Counted from the first letter of the stretch, positions 1 to 6,564 are shown. The stretch: 6,977 nucleotides of DNA from Candidatus Eiseniibacteriota bacterium (GCA_005893365.1 VBPB01000123.1:1-6977), one strand, 5' to 3'. Notes: generated by a model not told the origin, from the letters alone. Program-made: numbers and translations.

Positions 1-306
1 GAACCCTACAACGAGGGGCACATCTTCCAGGACGGGAAGATGTACCCCGCGCGCGCGGTCGAAATTCCCTGGCTGCGCCGGCTCGTCGCGGAGGGCGACG
101 ACGTTTCGGTCGAGCTCGAATCCGAGCTCGGCGTCACGCGGATCGGCGGCCGCTCGACTCTCAGCACGTTCAAGATCCTGGGCACCGGTGATGGGACCAC
201 CAAGGACTTCAATCTCCAACAGGGCGGAGCCCGCTACACCTGGGATGGCATGACCAGCTATGGGATGATCGAGCGCTCCACGATGAATGATCAGCTGACC
301 GGTTGA
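1..306 (+). CDS. C-terminal part of an uncharacterised protein (possibly DUF7064-like)
   Basis: This frame is open from the first base to a TGA at 304-306, so only the last 101 residues of a longer protein are visible and the true start lies to the left. The fragment is mostly polar and looks rich in beta strands. It has no membrane segment and no catalytic motif that I recognise. Its ending, with Y-T-W-D-G-M and then Y-G-M-I-E-R-S, resembles the C-terminus of uncharacterised beta-rich proteins (DUF7064/AttH-like) that I recall near P450, acyl-CoA and steroid or terpenoid catabolism genes. That family call is from memory and weak; the reading frame itself is well supported by codon use. It runs in the same direction as the P450, whose ATG lies 42 bases after this stop, so the two are probably co-transcribed. 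An internal ATG at 40 is not a plausible start because coding continues upstream of it. Confidence 0.72.
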   Translation, partial: EPYNEGHIFQDGKMYPARAVEIPWLRRLVAEGDDVSVELESELGVTRIGGRSTLSTFKILGTGDGTTKDFNLQQGGARYTWDGMTSYGMIERSTMNDQLTG

Positions 307-338
307 TTGCGCCGCTGCGCAGTCAGGCGGCGCCGAAC

Positions 339-343
339 GAGGT
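339..343 (+). promoter_or_regulatory. Ribosome binding site of the P450 gene
   Basis: GAGGT sits 5 bases before the ATG at 349. It favours that ATG over the in-frame TTG at 307, which directly follows the stop of the previous gene, has no Shine-Dalgarno match and would add a 14-residue arginine-rich leader untypical of soluble bacterial P450s. Confidence 0.6.
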
Positions 344-348
344 CCGAG

Positions 349-1521
349 ATGCTCTACTACGACCCGACCGACTGGGAAACCCAGATCGATCCCTATCCGA
401 TCTACGCGCGACTCCGCGAGGAGGCGCCGGTCTATCACAACGAGAAGCTCGGCTTCTGGGCGCTCTCGCGCTTCGAGGACGTCTGGGACGCCCACCTCGA
501 CCACGAGACGTTCAGCTCCTCCCAGGGTCCGGCGATCGAGAAGGGGCTCACGCTGCTTCCGATGATGATCATCATGGATCCGCCCCAACACACCCGGGTG
601 CGCCAGCTGGTGAGCAAGGTCTTCACCCCGCGCCGGGTGGCGGAGCTCGAGCCCACGGTTCGCCAGATCACCCGCGACCGCCTCGCCGGGCTCGAGCCCG
701 GTGACCAGATCGATCTGTTCGAGCGGCTCGGCTCGTCGATGCCGATGGACGTGATCAGCACGATGCTGGGCGTTCCGACCGAAGACCGCGATCGGATCCG
801 CCGCCTCACCAACGCCGGCATGCACCGAGAGGGCGGGCTCGAGGTTCCCGCCGCCGCGCGGCAGGCCCAGGCCGAGGTCTCCGCCTACTATGTAGAGTTC
901 ATCAAGGACCGCCAGGCGCATCCCAGCGACGACCTCCTGAGCGACCTGATCGCCGCCGAGTTCCGCCGCGACGACGGCGAGCTCACGAGGCTCGACTTCG
1001 CCGAGCTGCTCGGCTTCTGCCTCCTGCTCGGCAACGCCGGCCACGAGACCACGGCGCGCCTGATCTGCAACAGCGCCGTGACGCTGTGGCGCCACCCCGA
1101 TCAGCGCGCAGAGCTCGTGAAGACGTCCCGCAACCTCATGGAGAACGCCGTCGAGGAGATGCTGCGCTACGACCCGCCGTCCCAGGTACAGGGTCGCTGG
1201 AGCATGCGACCGTGGACGCGTCACGGCGTCACGATCCCCGCAGACGTGCGCGTGGTGATGATCACGGGCGCCGCCCACCGCGACGAGCGCCAGTTCCCCG
1301 ACCCCGACCGCTTCGAGATCCACCGCAAGCTCGACCGCACGGTGCACTTCGGCCAGGGCCACCACCTCTGCCTCGGGAAGTCGCTGGCGCGGCAGGAGTG
1401 CCGGGTGGCGTTCGAGGAGATCCTCGCTCGCTTTCCCGACTACGAGGTGGACGAGGACAACCTGGAGTGGGCGCACAACAACAACGTCCGGGGATACTCG
1501 AAGGTGCCGATGCGCCTCTAG
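349..1521 (+). CDS. Cytochrome P450 (soluble bacterial type)
   Basis: Haem-thiolate monooxygenase of 390 residues, a normal size for soluble bacterial class I P450s. It would insert one oxygen atom from O2 into an organic substrate in the cytoplasm, with electrons from a ferredoxin and reductase; neither is encoded in the window. The hallmarks are all present. An M-D-P-P-x-H-T-R-x-R block near residues 76-84 is typical of bacterial P450s. The I-helix oxygen-activation motif AGHETT is at 230-235. The K-helix E-x-x-R is E270/R273. The haem loop FGQGHHLCLG is at 334-343, with C341 as iron ligand. The segment after the K-helix reads A-A-H-R-D where A-A-N-R-D is more usual, a small variation. No signal peptide or membrane anchor is seen. 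The ATG at 349 is chosen for its Shine-Dalgarno site. The gene follows an uncharacterised gene on the same strand and ends tail-to-tail with the CoxG-like gene, sharing CTAG. The substrate cannot be read from the sequence; lipid, steroid or terpenoid is a guess from context. Confidence 0.96.
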   Translation: MLYYDPTDWETQIDPYPIYARLREEAPVYHNEKLGFWALSRFEDVWDAHLDHETFSSSQGPAIEKGLTLLPMMIIMDPPQHTRVRQLVSKVFTPRRVAELEPTVRQITRDRLAGLEPGDQIDLFERLGSSMPMDVISTMLGVPTEDRDRIRRLTNAGMHREGGLEVPAAARQAQAEVSAYYVEFIKDRQAHPSDDLLSDLIAAEFRRDDGELTRLDFAELLGFCLLLGNAGHETTARLICNSAVTLWRHPDQRAELVKTSRNLMENAVEEMLRYDPPSQVQGRWSMRPWTRHGVTIPADVRVVMITGAAHRDERQFPDPDRFEIHRKLDRTVHFGQGHHLCLGKSLARQECRVAFEEILARFPDYEVDEDNLEWAHNNNVRGYSKVPMRL

Positions 1522-2138
1522 CACCGGTCCAGGAGCCAGAGCGCGACGACGAATACGGCAACGAGCGGGCCGGCGCGCTTGATCACGGACGCGCCCGCGG
1601 TGGCGAGCAGGTCGACCGGCTCGCTCGATGGCGAGTCGATGCGGCGCGGCACGTCGAGCTCCGCTGCCTCGGTCGCCGGGGTGCCGGTCGCTGCGCCTTT
1701 CAGCACGTCGGCCTCGAGCGCCTGCACGAACTGGCCGAGCAGCTTGCTGCTCACGTCGGCCAGCACGCCTCGGCCGAACTGGGCCACCTTCCCGGTGATC
1801 TTCAGATCGGTGTGCAGGGTGACGTGCGTGCCGCCGCCCTCGGGTGCGAGCGTCGCGGTGACGGTGGCCGAGGCGTTGCCCTGGCCCCGGGTATCCCGTC
1901 CCTCGGCGCGGACGACGGCGCGGTGGTTGGCCTCGTCGCGCTCCTGGAACGACGCCACGCCCTTGTACTGGGCGGTCATCGGGCCGACCTTCACTTTGAC
2001 CAAGCCGCGATACTCGTCGCCATCGACCTCCTGGAGCTCGAAGCCGGGCAGACACGGTGCTATGCGCACGAGGTCGGTCAGCACTGCCCAGGTTTCCTCG
2101 ACCGGGGCGCTCACCGAGAACTCGTTCGTCAACTCCAC
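1518..2138 (-). CDS. CoxG-like SRPBCC protein with C-terminal membrane anchor
   Basis: A 206-residue protein of the CoxG family (START/SRPBCC fold), last gene of the molybdenum hydroxylase operon. The ligand-binding domain spans about 1-147. It shows the family features A-P-C-L-P-G-F-E at 27-34, K-V-G-P-M-T-A-Q-Y-K-G at 50-60, and D-L-K-I-T-G-K-V-A-Q-F-G at 111-122 before the long C-terminal helix. A polar Ala/Thr/Glu/Pro-rich linker (about 148-187) leads to a hydrophobic stretch at about 189-203 ending in D-R-C, which reads as a C-terminal membrane anchor. In CO dehydrogenase systems CoxG is linked to membrane attachment of the enzyme and electron transfer to quinone, so a similar role here is a reasonable inference. 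The GTG at 2138 is preferred because GAGGAG lies 8 bases upstream and homology begins there with V/M-E-L-T-N-E-F. Extending the frame upstream to 2273 would run through the preceding gene and give an arginine-rich shadow. It starts 22 bases after the large-subunit stop. Its TAG overlaps the P450 stop on the other strand. Confidence 0.92.
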   Translation of the reverse strand: MELTNEFSVSAPVEETWAVLTDLVRIAPCLPGFELQEVDGDEYRGLVKVKVGPMTAQYKGVASFQERDEANHRAVVRAEGRDTRGQGNASATVTATLAPEGGGTHVTLHTDLKITGKVAQFGRGVLADVSSKLLGQFVQALEADVLKGAATGTPATEAAELDVPRRIDSPSSEPVDLLATAGASVIKRAGPLVAVFVVALWLLDRC

Positions 2139-2146
2139 GGGGCGAG

Positions 2147-2152
2147 CTCCTC
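2147..2152 (-). promoter_or_regulatory. Ribosome binding site of the CoxG-like gene
   Basis: GAGGAG on the minus strand, 8 bases before the GTG at 2138, inside the 22-base gap after the large-subunit stop. It decides the start: the longer frame that begins inside the large-subunit gene has no such support. Confidence 0.65.
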
Positions 2153-2160
2153 GTGAGTGC

Positions 2161-4458
2161 TCAGCGGTCGAGGAGCGCCACGATCTGCGACGGGCCGAGC
2201 GGCAGCCGGGTGATCTTGACCCCGAACGGCGAGAGCGCGTCGGCGACCGCGTTGACGACGGCCGGCGGGGCACCGATCGCGCCGCCCTCGCCCACTCCCT
2301 TGTAGCCGCCCGGGCCGGGGCTGGGCGTCTCGATGTGCCCGAATTCGATCGCGGGCACCTCGGCCGCGGTGGGTAGCAGATAGTCCATGAAAGTCGTCGC
2401 GACGGGGTTTCCGTCGTCGTCGTACGCGAGGTGCTCGAATAGCACGCCGCCGATGCCTTGAACGGTGCCGCCCGCGATCTGGCCCTCGACGACGTTCGGG
2501 TTGATCATCGGGCCGCAGTCCTCGCTCACGATGTAGCGCAGGAGCTGCACCCGGCCGGTGGCCACGTCGACCTCGCACGTACACACGTGCGTGGCGTTCA
2601 CCCAGATGGAAGGCGAGTTGGCGGTGTAGCGGGCACTCGCCTCGAGCCCGGCCGGGGCGTCGGCCAGCGCGGCGAGATCTTTGAACGAGACGCCGACGGC
2701 TGGTTTTGCGCGCACGCTCGCGCGGCTGTCGGCGAGCTCGATGTCCTCGATCGCCACTCCCAACTCGTGGGCGGCGATCGCGAGGATGCGTTCGCGCAGC
2801 ACGGCTGCCGTCTCCCGCACCGCGCCCGCGGTCATCGAGCCACTCCGGCTGCCGGCCGTGCCCGCGCCGAAGCCGGTGACCGCGGTGTCGCCCTGGACCG
2901 TGTCGACGTCCTCGATCTTCGCGCCGAGCGCATCGGCCGTGAGCTGGACGACCGTGGTCTCGATGCTGTTTCCGCTGGAACCGCCGGCGACGTAGACCGT
3001 GATCCGGCCCGTTGGCGCGATGCGGATCGTCGCGGGTTCCGTGCCGTAGACACCGTACCCGGGCGTCGACGCCTCGACGTAGTTGGCCAGGCCCACGCCC
3101 AGGTAGCGACCCGCGCTGCGCGCCTCGGCCTGCTCGGCGCGGAACTTCGCGTAGTCGAGCATCGCCAGCGCCTGCTCGAAGGTCTCGAGCGGGGAGATGT
3201 TGTCGTAGTTCATGCCGTTGGGATTCTTGTACGGAAGCTCGTCTCGGCGCAGCAGGTTGCGCCGGCGGAGCTCGGCGGGGTCCACGTGCATCTGGCGCGC
3301 CGCGATGTCCAGCAGCACCTCGCGCGCCAGCGACTCGAACTGCCACGGACCGCGGTACGGCGCCCGCCCGACGGTGTTCGTGTAGAGGGTCTTGACGGCG
3401 AAGCCGCCGCGGGGCACCCGGTAGGGTCCCGGGAAGAAAGTTCCGACGGCGGCGGCGGGAAACAGGGGCCACGGGGTGGGATAGGCCCCGCAGTCCTGGA
3501 CGAAGTCGATGTAAGCGGCCTGGATCGCGCCGTCGGCGTCGAACGCCATCTTGACGGCCGCATGTTCCTGGCGGGACTTTCCGGCCGCGAGCAGGTTCTC
3601 GCGGCGATCCTCGACCCACTTCAAAGGTGCGCCGACCACGGGCCCGGCGAGCATCAGGCACATCTCGTCGCGCTGGACCATGACCTTCTGCCCGAACCCA
3701 CCGCCCGTATCGCGCGTCACGACGCGCACACGCTCTTCGGGCATCCCGAGCAGGCGGGAGCAGAACAGGCGCACCTCATGAGGCGTCTGCGTGGATGCGT
3801 GGATCGTCAGGTCCCCCGTCACGGACGAGTAGTCGACCACGAGGCCGCGCCCTTCGATCGGAACGGGGGCGTAGGCCTGCTGGTAGATCGTCTCGCTCGC
3901 GACGTGAGCGGCGGAGGCGAACACCTCGTCGAAGGCCGAAGCCGGCACGGTCGTTAGTTGGGCGATGACGTTGGAGCCGTGGCTCTCGTGGACGAGCGCT
4001 TTCGCGTGCTCGGCCTCGGTGTAGTCGACGACGGCCGGGAGCGGCTCGTAGTCCACCTCGACCAGCTCGGCCGCATCCTCGGCGAGGTAGCGGCTCTCGG
4101 CCACCACCAGCGCGACCGGGTCACCGACGAAACGGACCTCGCCCTCGGCCAGCGGCGGGCGTGGCGTCTCCGGCATCTCCTTCCCGATCGTCGTATGCCA
4201 CTGCTCGCGAACGCCGGGGTTCAAGTCGGCGGCGGTGAACACGAAGCGGACCCCGGGCAGGGCCAGTGCCGCCGACGTGTCGATCCGCTGGATCGCCGCC
4301 CGGGCGATCGGGCTGCGAACGAAGCACGCGTGCAGCATCCCGGGCAGCGAGACATCGTCGACGAAGGTGCCGCGGCCCGTGAGCAGACGGTCGTCCTCGA
4401 CGCGGTGGACACGGGCACCCGCATAACGGGCACCGCCGTCGGCGGCCCGCTCGGTCAT
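2161..4458 (-). CDS. Xanthine dehydrogenase-family molybdopterin-binding (large) subunit, CoxL-like but without the CO-dehydrogenase Cys
   Basis: Catalytic subunit, 765 residues, of a three-subunit molybdenum hydroxylase. The family oxidises substrates at a Mo=S centre using water as oxygen source and passes electrons to the iron-sulfur and FAD subunits. The N-terminal hammerhead domain (about 10-125) begins with V-E-D-x-R-L-L-T-G-R-G and contains F-V-R-S-P. The two Moco-binding domains follow. Visible active-site elements are S-T-Q with Q224 (equivalent to the Moco-side Gln of xanthine oxidase), GGGFGQK at 252-258, P-Y-R-G-P-W-Q at 367-373 with R369 matching the substrate-loop Arg, and K-G-V-G-E-G-G with E724, the expected catalytic base. 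G370 stands where Cys of A-Y-R-C-S-F-R sits in true CO dehydrogenase, so CO oxidation is unlikely. Around 496-498 it reads G-N-S where G-Q-G is usual. The ATG at 4458 overlaps the small-subunit stop as ATGA and has GGGGAG 5 bases upstream. Substrate unknown; an N-heterocycle, aldehyde or ring/side-chain carbon are options. Confidence 0.95.
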   Translation of the reverse strand: MTERAADGGARYAGARVHRVEDDRLLTGRGTFVDDVSLPGMLHACFVRSPIARAAIQRIDTSAALALPGVRFVFTAADLNPGVREQWHTTIGKEMPETPRPPLAEGEVRFVGDPVALVVAESRYLAEDAAELVEVDYEPLPAVVDYTEAEHAKALVHESHGSNVIAQLTTVPASAFDEVFASAAHVASETIYQQAYAPVPIEGRGLVVDYSSVTGDLTIHASTQTPHEVRLFCSRLLGMPEERVRVVTRDTGGGFGQKVMVQRDEMCLMLAGPVVGAPLKWVEDRRENLLAAGKSRQEHAAVKMAFDADGAIQAAYIDFVQDCGAYPTPWPLFPAAAVGTFFPGPYRVPRGGFAVKTLYTNTVGRAPYRGPWQFESLAREVLLDIAARQMHVDPAELRRRNLLRRDELPYKNPNGMNYDNISPLETFEQALAMLDYAKFRAEQAEARSAGRYLGVGLANYVEASTPGYGVYGTEPATIRIAPTGRITVYVAGGSSGNSIETTVVQLTADALGAKIEDVDTVQGDTAVTGFGAGTAGSRSGSMTAGAVRETAAVLRERILAIAAHELGVAIEDIELADSRASVRAKPAVGVSFKDLAALADAPAGLEASARYTANSPSIWVNATHVCTCEVDVATGRVQLLRYIVSEDCGPMINPNVVEGQIAGGTVQGIGGVLFEHLAYDDDGNPVATTFMDYLLPTAAEVPAIEFGHIETPSPGPGGYKGVGEGGAIGAPPAVVNAVADALSPFGVKITRLPLGPSQIVALLDR

Positions 4459-4943
4459 CGGAGCTCCCCGCGGCGAGCGGCGCCGGCGGCCTGCTGCACC
4501 GCGTTCACGATGCCCTGATAGCCGGTGCAGCGGCAGAGGTTGCCCGACAGGGCCTCGCGGATCTCCGGGTCGGTCGGGTTCGGGTGGTCGCGCAGGAATG
4601 CGGTCACCGACACGACGAAGCCCGGTGTACAGAAGCCGCACTGCAACCCGTGGCAGTCGCGGAACGCCGACTGCACCGCGGAGAGCCCGCCGTCGGGAGA
4701 GCCGATGCCTTCGATCGTCGTCACCTCGGCGCCGTCGGCTTGGACGGCGAACATGAGACACGACCGCACGGCAGCTCCGTCGACGAGAACCGTGCAGGCC
4801 CCGCAGACGCCGTGCTCACAGCCGAGGTGCGTGCCGGTGAGCTGCAGCTGCTCGCGCAGGAAGTCAGCGAGAGTCACGCGCGGCTCGACGGTCGCAGCTC
4901 GCGGCTGGCCGTTGACGGTCAGCTTCACCGACACCTCACCCAT
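4455..4943 (-). CDS. [2Fe-2S] small subunit of the molybdenum hydroxylase (CoxS-like)
   Basis: A 162-residue iron-sulfur subunit that carries electrons from the molybdenum site to FAD. The N-terminal plant-ferredoxin-type domain opens with V-K-L-T-V-N-G and holds one cluster on C42, C47, C50 and C62 (C-E-H-G-V-C-G-A-C, then S-C). The C-terminal four-helix domain holds the second cluster on C102, C105, C137 and C139 (Q-C-G-F-C-T-P-G and C-R-C-T-G-Y). All eight cysteines are present, and the length is normal for CoxS-type subunits. The ATG at 4943 is chosen because GGAGG lies 6 bases upstream and family proteins start just before this beta strand. A longer start at 4976 would add an arginine-rich leader lying within the FAD-subunit gene. 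The first 8 bases overlap the end of the FAD-subunit gene and the stop overlaps the large-subunit ATG as ATGA, which suggests translational coupling of the three subunits. It has no Tat signal, so the complex is cytoplasmic. Confidence 0.97.
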   Translation of the reverse strand: MGEVSVKLTVNGQPRAATVEPRVTLADFLREQLQLTGTHLGCEHGVCGACTVLVDGAAVRSCLMFAVQADGAEVTTIEGIGSPDGGLSAVQSAFRDCHGLQCGFCTPGFVVSVTAFLRDHPNPTDPEIREALSGNLCRCTGYQGIVNAVQQAAGAARRGELR

Positions 4944-5811
4944 GGCGCGCCTCCGCGGCAGCCGTGGTCCACGCACGCGCCACCATCGCGGCGCCCACTC
5001 TCTTTCGGTACGCGGCCGAGCCGTGCAGATCGCTGGGGACCGACGGGAGCGCCGCCATCACGAGACGCCCGACCTCGTCCGGCTCGACGTCCGTGACCGG
5101 GCGACCCGCGAGCTCGGCCTCGACCGTCCTCGCGCGCTCGGGCGTCGACCCGAGGCCGATCAGACCGAGGGTGCAGCGCCGGATCCGATCGACGGCGTCG
5201 AGCTCGATGCCGATCGCGGCACCGGCGATCGCGAAGTCGCCGTGCCGGCGGGCGAACTCCTCGACGGCGAAGCCGCTGCGCCCACCCCAGATCGGGAACG
5301 ATACGCCGACGAGCAGCTCGTCGGGCTCCATGCTCGTGCTCCAGAGACCCGCGAAGAAGTCGCGCGCCTCGATCGTGCGGCGACCCCTCGGCGAGACGAC
5401 CTCCATGGTCGCGTCGAGCGCGAGTGCGACGGCAGGGTACTCGGCGGCCGGATCGGCGTGGGCGATCGATCCTCCGAGCGTGCCGCGGCTCCGGATCTGG
5501 AAGTGTCCGATCAGCGGCGTCGCCACGGCGAGCAACGGCACCTCGGACGCCACCAGCGCGCTGGCCTCGACGGTCGCCTGGGTGGTGCCAGCGCCGATCC
5601 ACAGCGCGCCATTGCGGCGCTCGATGCCCGAGAGCTCCGCGATCCGCCCGATGTCGACGAGATGCTCGAAGACCGCCAGGCGCAGCGCCAGCATCGGGAC
5701 GAGGCTCTGACCGCCGGACAGCACCTTCGCGCCGTCGCCCAGCTCGGCGAGCAGGTTCGCGGCGTCGGCGACCGTATTAGGCGCGTGATATTCGAACGGC
5801 GCCGGCTTCAC
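4936..5811 (-). CDS. FAD-binding medium subunit of the molybdenum hydroxylase (CoxM-like)
   Basis: A 291-residue flavoprotein subunit, typical length for this family, that receives electrons from the [2Fe-2S] subunit and hands them to an acceptor (quinone, NAD or O2; not readable here). The N-terminus M-K-P-A-P-F-E-Y-H-A-P is a close match to the family start, so the GTG at 5811 is well placed although no Shine-Dalgarno is seen before it. The PCMH-type FAD domain carries G-G-Q-S at 33-36 and T-L-G-G-S-I-A-H-A-D-P at 111-121, both FAD-contact segments. The region R-R-H-G-D-F-A-I-A-G at 188-197 and the C-terminal domain with G-S-A-A-Y-R-K-R-V at 264-272 complete the family pattern. I see no iron-sulfur insertion of the 4-hydroxybenzoyl-CoA reductase type. 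The start is only 3 bases after the SDR stop, which explains the missing Shine-Dalgarno if translation is coupled. The end overlaps the small-subunit start by 8 bases (ATGGGTGA). Confidence 0.96.
   Translation of the reverse strand: MKPAPFEYHAPNTVADAANLLAELGDGAKVLSGGQSLVPMLALRLAVFEHLVDIGRIAELSGIERRNGALWIGAGTTQATVEASALVASEVPLLAVATPLIGHFQIRSRGTLGGSIAHADPAAEYPAVALALDATMEVVSPRGRRTIEARDFFAGLWSTSMEPDELLVGVSFPIWGGRSGFAVEEFARRHGDFAIAGAAIGIELDAVDRIRRCTLGLIGLGSTPERARTVEAELAGRPVTDVEPDEVGRLVMAALPSVPSDLHGSAAYRKRVGAAMVARAWTTAAAEARHG
4950..4954 (-). promoter_or_regulatory. Ribosome binding site of the [2Fe-2S] subunit gene
   Basis: GGAGG on the minus strand, 6 bases before the ATG at 4943 and inside the end of the FAD-subunit gene. 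It selects this ATG over the upstream in-frame start at 4976. Confidence 0.7.
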
Positions 5812-5814
5812 GGC

Positions 5815-6555
5815 TCAGGCGAGCTTCGCGGCCCACCCGCCGTCGACGGGGATGATGGCACCGCTGACGTAGGACGCGCGGTCCGACGCCAGGAAGGCGC
5901 CGACCTCCGCGACCTCTTCGGGCTGGCCACCGCGGCCCAGCGCCGCCTTCTCGAGGATTCCGGGCATGAGCTTCTCGCCGCCGGCGCTCATCTCGGTGTG
6001 GATGAAGCCCGGGCAGAGGCAGTTGGCGCGGATCCCACGGCCGCCGTACTCGACGGCTGCGGCCTTGGTGAAGGAGATCACGCCCGCCTTCGCGGCCGAG
6101 TACACGCTCGTGGCGATCGCAGCACCCAGACCCGCGAGCGACGACCAGTTCACGATCGCGCCGCCGTGGCCCCCCGCGAGCATCGCCCGGATCCCGTGCT
6201 TCGTGCCGAGGAACACGCCGCGCAGGTCGACTTCCATGAACCTGTCGTAGTGCTCGGTGGTCACGTCGAGGAGCATCGCTGCGCCCGCGATGCCGGCCAC
6301 GTTGAGCACGGCATCGACGCGGCCGAACTGCTCGACGGCGGCTCTCATCACGGCCTCGACCTCGGCTTCCTGGGTGACGTCGCAGTGCACCGGCAGGACG
6401 CTCGCGCCGAGCGCGGCCGCGGTGTCCTTCTCGCCGCCGCTGATGTCCGCCGCTACGACCTTGGCGCCTTCCCGCACGAACACCTTGCACGACGCCCTGC
6501 CCATGCCGGAGCCCGCACCCGTGATCACCGCAACCTTGCCTTCCAACAGCCCCAT
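5815..6555 (-). CDS. Short-chain dehydrogenase/reductase (SDR, classical)
   Basis: Classical SDR of 246 residues with one Rossmann domain, expected to interconvert an alcohol and a ketone in the cytoplasm. The cofactor motif T-G-A-G-S-G-M-G is at 12-19. D37 at the end of the second beta strand favours NAD(H) over NADP(H). N-V-A-G at 85-88 is a variant of N-N-A-G. The catalytic Ser is S139 (N-W-S-S), with Y152 and K156 in Y-S-A-A-K. C-P-G-F-I-H-T-E-M at 181-189 is the usual P-G loop. The position of the catalytic Asn in V-N-L is Asp here (D110). The C-terminus P-V-D-G-G-W is typical of FabG-like and hydroxysteroid or cyclohexanol dehydrogenases. The ATG at 6555 is preferred over a longer frame to 6615 because GGAGG is 9 bases upstream and the family starts with M-x-L-x-G-K-V-A. 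It is the first gene of the operon, 3 bases before the FAD subunit, so its alcohol is probably a substrate or product of the same pathway. Specificity is unknown. Confidence 0.95.
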   Translation of the reverse strand: MGLLEGKVAVITGAGSGMGRASCKVFVREGAKVVAADISGGEKDTAAALGASVLPVHCDVTQEAEVEAVMRAAVEQFGRVDAVLNVAGIAGAAMLLDVTTEHYDRFMEVDLRGVFLGTKHGIRAMLAGGHGGAIVNWSSLAGLGAAIATSVYSAAKAGVISFTKAAAVEYGGRGIRANCLCPGFIHTEMSAGGEKLMPGILEKAALGRGGQPEEVAEVGAFLASDRASYVSGAIIPVDGGWAAKLA

Positions 6556-6564
6556 CGGAGACGC

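Noticed and set aside
47..58. CCGCGCGCGCGG palindrome
   Set aside because: It is an alternating CG run encoding P-A-R-A-V in a GC-rich gene and needs no further explanation.
111..130. Repeated CGAGCTCG (111-118 and 123-130)
   Set aside because: It encodes E-L-E-S-E-L, and the repeat follows from the favoured GAG CTC codons for Glu-Leu in GC-rich DNA.
1500..1560. Search for a terminator at the convergent junction
   Set aside because: No GC-rich hairpin followed by a T run was found on either strand.
1086..2156. Plus-strand open frame spanning the P450 end and the CoxG-like gene
   Set aside because: It runs out of frame through one real gene and antisense through the other, with no start signal or domain.
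2129..3661. Minus-strand open frame (510 codons) overlapping the large subunit in another frame
   Set aside because: Its translation is dominated by Arg, Gly and Pro, a frame-shifted shadow of the large-subunit gene. It ends at the CoxG start without a plausible start of its own.
2458..3957. Long plus-strand open frame (499 codons) opposite the large-subunit gene
   Set aside because: It is antisense to a gene with clear family motifs. Its translation is rich in Arg, Asp, Gly, His and Val with no recognisable domain, as expected from the complement of GC-rich coding DNA.
2161..5811. True aerobic carbon monoxide dehydrogenase (coxMSL)
   Set aside because: The large subunit has Gly in place of the copper-binding Cys and lacks the A-Y-R-C-S-F-R loop, so only family membership is claimed.
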